A stretch of DNA of 10,992 bases from an uncultured Prevotellaceae bacterium. Lineage in GTDB: Bacteria > Bacteroidota > Bacteroidia > Bacteroidales > Bacteroidaceae. Each line of letters starts with the position of its first letter. Position 1 is the stretch's first letter. The stretch spans positions 1-10,992 of the forward strand of contig CAJKQZ010000072.1 of assembly GCA_905202115.1 (NCBI GenBank). The letters run 5' to 3'. Positions 6,745 to 10,992 of the stretch are shown here, piece after piece. The position numbers were made by a program, and so were the translations under genes. The notes under the pieces were generated by a model. That model saw only the letters and a program-made list of their open reading frames with translations. It was not told where the DNA came from and ran no database searches.

Positions 6745-8220
6745 CTATTTAGGCATGTCGGGCAATTTCCAGCCTTCGCGATATGTATGTTTGATCAGTT
6801 CGTTTGCAAATTGCTGAGCATTTACAGGATCTGTCCATGTCTTGTTGAACGAAGGATGACCATTATGAATCGTAAAGCCGTCTTTGATTACAGTCTTGAT
6901 TGTTTCGTTTTCGCCGATATTGGTGAAGCGCATGTTCGCACCATCCCATTCGAGCGTTTTGTTGAGAGCCTGAAGACGAACAGCAAGAACACCCATTACA
7001 ACCATTTCGTTGAAAGGTCCAGCCTCTGCGAAATCGGAATTACAATTTACGCGGCTTGCTTTATTTTCCTTACAAGCGCGAACCCAGTCCATTTCATGAG
7101 AAACGTTAACGCGACGGCTAAGTTTGGGAGCATTGGGTTTGCGACCGGAAAGCAAGAACGGTTCCTGGCCGTAGCAACCGCAAACGAGAGTGTCTTTTGT
7201 TCCGTGGAAAATGGTAAGACCACCGCCAGGACCCATAAGTTCCTTGTTCTGGGGGAAACCTTTGGGACGATCGGGCATAAGACCGCCGTCATACCAATGA
7301 ACTTCAACCTCGGGCATAGCAACCTTAGGCATATTATCACGAGCAGGGAATATCATTTTCACATGCTGTGCCTGTGGTGCACAAGCATTAAGAAGCAGTG
7401 TAGACGAACCCTCTACTTTTGTAGGATACTGCAACTTCAGAGCCTTGAAAGGCTGATGAAGGATGTGGCAAGCCATATCGCCGAGAGCGCCGGTTCCGTA
7501 ATCCCACCAGCCGCGCCAGTTCCAGGGTTGATAAATGCTGTTGTAAGGATTCAGTTTTGCGGGTCCGGTGAACAGATCCCAGTTAAGAGTCTTGGGAACC
7601 TTGTCAACTTTTTCAGGAGCATTCAAACCTTGCGGCCAGATAGGACGGTCGGTTGCGCACTCTACTTTGGTTACCTCGCCTATTTCACCGTTCCAGATCC
7701 AATCGCAAACGAGGTTGGTTCCTTCCCACGAAGAACCCTGGTTACCCATTTGTGTTGCAACGCCCGTAGTATGGCGGAGTTTCGTAAGCAAACGTGATTC
7801 GTATACCGAATGCGTAAGCGGTTTCTGGCAAAATACGTGTTTGCCCATAGTCATCGCATCAGCGGTAATGATAGCATGAGTATGATCGGCAGTTGCGATA
7901 ATAACGGCATCGATTTCTTTTGCAATTTCATCATACATCTTGCGATAATCCCAATATCTCTTCGCTTTGGGGAACTCGTCGAATACGCCTTTCGCGTAGT
8001 CCCAGTTTACATCGCACAATGCCACGATATTTTCCGTTTCCTTTACTGCATTGATATTGGCATGGCCCATACCGCCTATACCTACTACTGCGATATTCAA
8101 TTTATCGGTAGGAGCCACGTGTCCGAAGCTTTTACCAAGAATAGAACTCGGAGCGATAGTCAGGCCTGCTACGGCTGCAGCTCCGGTCTTAAGAAACTGT
8201 CTTCTTGAAATGTTTGACAT
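6745..8220 (-). CDS. Tat-exported Gfo/Idh/MocA-family oxidoreductase
   Basis: A 491-residue NAD(P)-dependent dehydrogenase with a twin-arginine signal. SRRQFLK (5-11) is followed by a hydrophobic stretch GAAAVAGLTIAP (13-24). The Rossmann fold starts at LNIAVVGIGGMGHA (41-54), with GIGGMG binding the dinucleotide. The usual EKP is CQKP (131-134), keeping the lysine (133). GALGDMACHILHQPF (244-258) carries the D-x3-H pair (248, 252) of the active site. Its length and Trp-rich central part fit the long exported bacterial subgroup often found with DUF1080 proteins. Tat export suits an enzyme that folds with its nucleotide in the cytosol. In this setting it probably oxidises a hydroxyl (C3) of a glycoside in the periplasm. 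The acceptor that reoxidises the cofactor there is not encoded nearby. Confidence 0.92.
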   Translation of the reverse strand: MSNISRRQFLKTGAAAVAGLTIAPSSILGKSFGHVAPTDKLNIAVVGIGGMGHANINAVKETENIVALCDVNWDYAKGVFDEFPKAKRYWDYRKMYDEIAKEIDAVIIATADHTHAIITADAMTMGKHVFCQKPLTHSVYESRLLTKLRHTTGVATQMGNQGSSWEGTNLVCDWIWNGEIGEVTKVECATDRPIWPQGLNAPEKVDKVPKTLNWDLFTGPAKLNPYNSIYQPWNWRGWWDYGTGALGDMACHILHQPFKALKLQYPTKVEGSSTLLLNACAPQAQHVKMIFPARDNMPKVAMPEVEVHWYDGGLMPDRPKGFPQNKELMGPGGGLTIFHGTKDTLVCGCYGQEPFLLSGRKPNAPKLSRRVNVSHEMDWVRACKENKASRVNCNSDFAEAGPFNEMVVMGVLAVRLQALNKTLEWDGANMRFTNIGENETIKTVIKDGFTIHNGHPSFNKTWTDPVNAQQFANELIKHTYREGWKLPDMPK

Positions 8221-8307
8221 GGTTGTTCTTTTTAAAGGTGATTTTTTGATTTATTTATTGAATAAAATTTGCTTTCAAATATAATTCTTTATTTCTGAAA
8301 AAAAACG

Positions 8308-9381
8308 TTATCGGCGATTTTTTTTATTCAGAAGTCCGTATCCGTCGGTAAGGGTCTCTCGTCTGCGGCGTATTTCCTCTAATGTATCGAGCGTCCCTAT
8401 GGCCGGAAGGTCATGCGAGCGGCTGTCTTCAAGGAATGTCCAGGCATATTCGGAGGCAACCGCGGAATCACGGATAGTAGGCAGTTGCGGATCGAGTTTG
8501 TTATTCTCGATGCTGTCGGCAAAACGCTGACAAAGAACGTCGATATTCTTTCCTCCGTGCGGCAGGCCTGTTATCTCGGTACGATTTACTCCGTGCAGGT
8601 CGACTATCGCCGTTTTAAAATCGTGCTGCATACGAACGATTCCTTTCGTTCCGATAAGCTCGGTGTACGAGTTGTGCGTCTGAACTTTCGAAAGCTGTCC
8701 GTATACGAATCCCTGCGTTATGTCGAAGACCACTCCGTTCTCAAACGTTCCCTGGCATTGCAGCCACCACGGATCCTTATAGCTCCACATGCGCACTCCT
8801 TGCGCGCGCCATGTTTTATATTCCGAACCTGCATACCAGCGTGCGATGTCGACGTAATGCATTCCACAGTCGTGAAAGGCCGGTCCTTCGTATTCATGCC
8901 CCTCTCCTGGAGCAAGTCCCGGGGTCATGTGGCAAACTCTTATTATTGCCAGTTCTCCGAGTTCTCCTTCCTCGAGATACTGTTTCATCTTTTTGTGATA
9001 CCATGAATTGCGCAGGTAAAGATTCACCGTAGACAGCAAATTCGACTGTTCCGTAAGGTGAACCATTTCCCATTCCCGCTGCAGGGAATCGGCCACAGGC
9101 TTTTCAGATATTACATGTTTTCCGTACTTCACAGCTTTTTCTATCTGCTCTTTCCGGAAGTTCGCCAAAGTGCAAAGTGCCACAGCACTAACGGTAGGGT
9201 CTTCAAATATCGTCTGCTCGTTGTCTACAACTATCGAGGTGGGCGATTTTTCCTTTGCGTATTTTCTGGCAGCAGGGTCGACGTCGCAGATATAGGCCAC
9301 ATCCCAGCGGTTGCTTTCCTTGAAATGCGTTAAATATTTTTCGCCCATTCTGCCGAAACCGATAATTCCTACTTTAATCAT
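8308..9381 (-). CDS. Cytosolic Gfo/Idh/MocA-family oxidoreductase
   Basis: A 357-residue NAD(P)-dependent sugar dehydrogenase without a signal peptide. The N-terminal Rossmann fold begins MIKVGIIGFGRMGEKY, with GFGRMG (8-13) for the nucleotide. EKP (93-95) holds the catalytic lysine, and HDCGMHYVDIARW (170-182) holds the active-site D171-x3-H175. The C-terminal part is the usual mixed sheet, ending in a basic tail. It lies between tatC (47 bases) and the exported oxidoreductase (87 bases). It is clearly a different subfamily from the exported enzyme, being shorter and not a recent duplicate. A reasonable role is reduction or oxidation of imported keto sugars to close the pathway, or action on an inositol-like substrate. 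The substrate is not determinable from sequence. Confidence 0.9.
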   Translation of the reverse strand: MIKVGIIGFGRMGEKYLTHFKESNRWDVAYICDVDPAARKYAKEKSPTSIVVDNEQTIFEDPTVSAVALCTLANFRKEQIEKAVKYGKHVISEKPVADSLQREWEMVHLTEQSNLLSTVNLYLRNSWYHKKMKQYLEEGELGELAIIRVCHMTPGLAPGEGHEYEGPAFHDCGMHYVDIARWYAGSEYKTWRAQGVRMWSYKDPWWLQCQGTFENGVVFDITQGFVYGQLSKVQTHNSYTELIGTKGIVRMQHDFKTAIVDLHGVNRTEITGLPHGGKNIDVLCQRFADSIENNKLDPQLPTIRDSAVASEYAWTFLEDSRSHDLPAIGTLDTLEEIRRRRETLTDGYGLLNKKNRR

Positions 9382-9428
9382 AGTTGTATTAATTTCTTTG
9401 TTTTGGTATCCTGTCTTGGAAAGTTTAT

Positions 9429-10253
9429 TTATTCAGTTTGCATTGCAACATCCGTGTCGTCTTCTTTCGGGGCGGGTTTAACCAAGAAGGAGCTTACCTC
9501 CCACAATATATATATAGGTATAAACACAGCCATAAGTGTAAACGGATCGGACGACGGCGTTATGATTGCCGCCACTACCAGAAGAACTACAATTGCATGG
9601 CGACGGTAAGTCGAGAAGAACGACCGGTTCAGAATTCCGAGTTTGGACAGTAGCAACGACACGAGAGGCAGCTCAAAGATTATTCCCATCATGAAAATCA
9701 GCATAAGGAAGTTATTCATATAGGAGTCTAACGACAACTGATTGCTTATGCTTGTACTGATCTGGAAATTATACAGAAATCTGAGAGTAAGCGGAAAGAC
9801 GAGCGAATATCCCACCACACAGCCTATGTAGAACATTATAGTGCCGAACAGGAAAGCCCATCTCACTCCTTTTTTCTCATTGTCGTACAATGCAGGGCAA
9901 ACGAATCTCCATATCTCATAGATAAGATAAGGGAATGTAACCAGCAATGCAAGCCAGAACGCCAATGTAATGTTAAGAAAGAACTGCGAGGCCAGCTTGA
10001 TATTGATTATTTCCACGTGCATCGGTTTGTTCAGCTCGCCCGGTATGAAAGGACACAGCTCGTTGAGTTTTGCCAACGCTTTGTAGAGAAAGAAATCGTT
10101 GCTGCAAGGGGCCAGCACGACGCTGTCGAATATCTGCGGAACAAAAACAAGCCCTGCCGCCACAAGGACAGCCAAAACGACGAACACTCTCATCAGCATC
10201 CACCGCAAGGCTTCCAGATGATCCCAAAATGACATTTCCGTTTTTGCCGCCAT
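9429..10253 (-). CDS. tatC: Sec-independent protein translocase TatC
   Basis: A 274-residue inner-membrane protein with six hydrophobic segments at roughly 21-41, 90-112, 131-160, 180-202, 218-233 and 237-258. It is the receptor for twin-arginine signals and the core of the Tat translocon. Conserved parts are FPYLIYEIWRFVCPALYDNEKK (107-128) with the loop glutamate E126 (equivalent to E. coli E103), FELP (193-196) with E194 (E. coli E170), and ITPSSDPFT (231-239). The N-terminal motif HLxELR reads HLEALR (12-17), so the highly conserved glutamate (E. coli E15) is alanine here with a glutamate one place earlier. The first periplasmic loop (about 42-88) seems longer than in E. coli. It starts 17 bases after tatA. 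No tatB is present, as in other Bacteroidetes, so TatA may serve both roles. Confidence 0.96.
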   Translation of the reverse strand: MAAKTEMSFWDHLEALRWMLMRVFVVLAVLVAAGLVFVPQIFDSVVLAPCSNDFFLYKALAKLNELCPFIPGELNKPMHVEIINIKLASQFFLNITLAFWLALLVTFPYLIYEIWRFVCPALYDNEKKGVRWAFLFGTIMFYIGCVVGYSLVFPLTLRFLYNFQISTSISNQLSLDSYMNNFLMLIFMMGIIFELPLVSLLLSKLGILNRSFFSTYRRHAIVVLLVVAAIITPSSDPFTLMAVFIPIYILWEVSSFLVKPAPKEDDTDVAMQTE

Positions 10254-10270
10254 GAAGAGAAGCCCTACGC

Positions 10271-10495
10271 CTAATCCTTGTTTTCGACGCCGTCCTGACG
10301 GTCGACATCGGTTCCGTCCTTTATATCTTTCTCTATTCCGTTAATTCCTTCCTTGAAGCTTCTGACTCCCTTGCCTATGCCGCGCATAAGCTCGGGTATC
10401 TTCTTTCCTCCGAACAACAGGAGCACCACAAGCGCAATTATTATAATCTCAGGCGCGCCGAGTGACCCGAGGAACAACAAACTAATTGTATTCAT
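10271..10495 (-). CDS. tatA: Sec-independent protein translocase TatA
   Basis: A 74-residue TatA/E-type protein. A short periplasmic N-terminus leads to one membrane helix (about 14-29, GAPEIIIIALVVLLLF) with polar residue E16 near its start. The FGG hinge (28-30) is followed by an amphipathic helix KKIPELMRGIGKGVRSFKEG (31-50) and an acidic, charged tail. It forms the pore-building oligomer that acts with TatC to export folded proteins. The promoter at 10554-10584 makes it the first gene of the cluster. The ATG at 10495 is the only start giving a normal length, and AATTAATACAACG before it has no Shine-Dalgarno, as expected for Bacteroidetes. Confidence 0.96.
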   Translation of the reverse strand: MNTISLLFLGSLGAPEIIIIALVVLLLFGGKKIPELMRGIGKGVRSFKEGINGIEKDIKDGTDVDRQDGVENKD

Positions 10496-10525
10496 CGTTG
10501 TATTAATTAAATTTATTTAACTCTC

Positions 10526-10542
10526 ACGGCCGATATCGCCGT
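10526..10542. promoter_or_regulatory. Imperfect palindrome in the tatA leader
   Basis: ACGGC (10526-10530) pairs with GCCGT (10538-10542) around CGATATC, in which GAT and ATC also pair if one C bulges out. It begins within about ten bases of the predicted transcription start. It may be an operator for a dimeric regulator or a leader hairpin. Only its symmetry and position support this. Confidence 0.35.
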
Positions 10543-10553
10543 ATTTGTCTTGT

Positions 10554-10584
10554 CAAAATTACACAATTTCATCATAACAGCAAA
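10554..10584 (-). promoter_or_regulatory. Bacteroidetes promoter of the tatA-tatC-DUF1080 cluster
   Basis: On the minus strand TTTG (10584-10581) and TAATTTTG (10561-10554) are separated by 19 bases, matching the Bacteroidetes consensus TTTG / TAnnTTTG exactly in sequence and spacing. Transcription would start near 10547, giving a leader of about 50 bases before the tatA ATG. No equally good match was found in the short gaps between cluster genes, supporting one main transcript. A partial match at 8276-8283 has only the -7 box. Confidence 0.75.
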
Positions 10585-10848
10585 ACCTTTTTCTTTCATT
10601 TAAACACATTTTACAAACAATGAAAAACCTTTTTAAGGTTTATTTCGTGTTATACCGATATTTTTTGTTTTATTTAGACTACACAGTTATGAAATTAACT
10701 TTAGTTCGTAGTGCACCGGAGACAAATTAATGTGTTCCGGTACGATTGCCAAGAAAGGCGCCTTGCTCTTTGCCTGCAATGCGGAATGTGTAAGTCATTC
10801 ACCGATATTGGGAACAAGTTCCAAAACACAAAAAACCAATTCTGCACT

Positions 10849-10992
10849 TAGGAGAATCGGCAGTACTTTTCCATAGGATTTTGCAGACAAAAACGGTCAC
10901 CTGCCAAGTATTTGAAAATCAGCAGGTGTATATATGACAAAAAATATGTCTGAGATATTTTAAAATATCTCAGACATATTTTGAATTATCTC
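10849..10992 (-). repeat. Dispersed repeat, copy 3 (inverted; right end cut by window)
   Basis: Reverse complement of the repeat at 1-103 and 2676-2840. On the minus strand it begins with 21-base units (10992-10972 and 10971-10951), passes through the 42-base palindrome (10941-10982) and the CACCTGC/GCAGGTG inverted repeat, and fades in similarity over the last 15 or so bases before 10849. It points towards tatA, about 265 bases ahead of the promoter. The window ends inside it, so its full extent is unknown. Confidence 0.85.
10941..10982. repeat. Perfect 42-base palindrome in repeat copy 3
   Basis: Bases 10941-10961 are the exact reverse complement of 10962-10982, with no loop. Copy 2 has the same 42 bases except for one substitution (2724). 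Such symmetry suggests a protein-binding or recombination site, or a strong cruciform or hairpin. Confidence 0.9.

Larger units (their letters stand above)
10496..10992. other. Non-coding region upstream of tatA
   Basis: No gene is supported here. It holds the tatA promoter (10554-10584), a small palindrome in the leader (10526-10542), a hairpin AAACCTT/AAGGTTT (10625-10641) followed on the minus strand by TTTC, an inverted repeat ACCGGA/TCCGGT (10715-10720 and 10736-10741), and repeat copy 3 (10849-10992). The 10625-10641 hairpin could end a gene beyond the right edge on the minus strand. Nothing else is recognisable. Confidence 0.7.

Noticed and set aside
6787..7797. 336-codon plus-strand open frame opposite the exported oxidoreductase
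   Set aside because: It is entirely antisense to a gene with intact Rossmann, EKP-type and D-x3-H motifs. The frame is an effect of codon usage on the other strand.
8276..8283. TAnnTTTG-like box on the minus strand before the exported oxidoreductase
   Set aside because: No TTTG lies 19-21 bases upstream, so it is at best a weak internal promoter.

Overview
The window reads as chromosomal DNA of a Bacteroidales-type gut bacterium. The evidence is: a near-ideal Bacteroidetes promoter (TTTG, 19 bases, TAnnTTTG) ahead of tatA; start codons preceded by A/T-rich leaders with no clear Shine-Dalgarno; a TatA-TatC pair without TatB; lipobox-type lipoproteins; and several DUF1080 (3-keto-disaccharide hydrolase) proteins with Gfo/Idh/MocA oxidoreductases. 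Genus cannot be fixed from sequence alone.

Left part (1-2840). One plus-strand gene (549-2432) encodes a 627-residue protein with an N-terminal domain I do not recognise, an acidic linker and a C-terminal CbxX/CfxQ-type AAA+ ATPase module. A promoter match sits far upstream (169-199), giving a possible leader of about 340 bases with two hairpins. A strong hairpin follows the stop codon. The gene lies between two direct copies of a dispersed non-coding repeat (1-103 and 2676-2840).

Right part (2841-10992). A minus-strand cluster runs from a promoter at 10554-10584 to a bidirectional terminator at 2993-3033. Its order is tatA, tatC, a cytosolic Gfo/Idh/MocA oxidoreductase, a Tat-exported Gfo/Idh/MocA oxidoreductase, two tandem DUF1080 lipoproteins, a secreted TIM-barrel sugar isomerase/epimerase, and a third, divergent secreted DUF1080 protein. 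Spacings are 17-111 bases, so all eight could be one operon. The layout suggests that the Tat pore is made together with its cofactor-loaded substrate. That enzyme would oxidise a glycoside in the periplasm (probably at C3), DUF1080 proteins would cleave or process the 3-keto sugar, the isomerase would interconvert products, and the cytosolic oxidoreductase would finish the conversion inside the cell. The substrate is not visible from sequence.

The most unexplained structure is the repeat family. There are three copies in 11 kb (two plus, one minus at 10849-10992). Each complete copy carries a 42-base palindrome (perfect in the third copy), 21-base tandem units on its upstream side and a conserved tract of about 100 bases. 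Two of the copies lie upstream of the two transcription units, pointing towards them.
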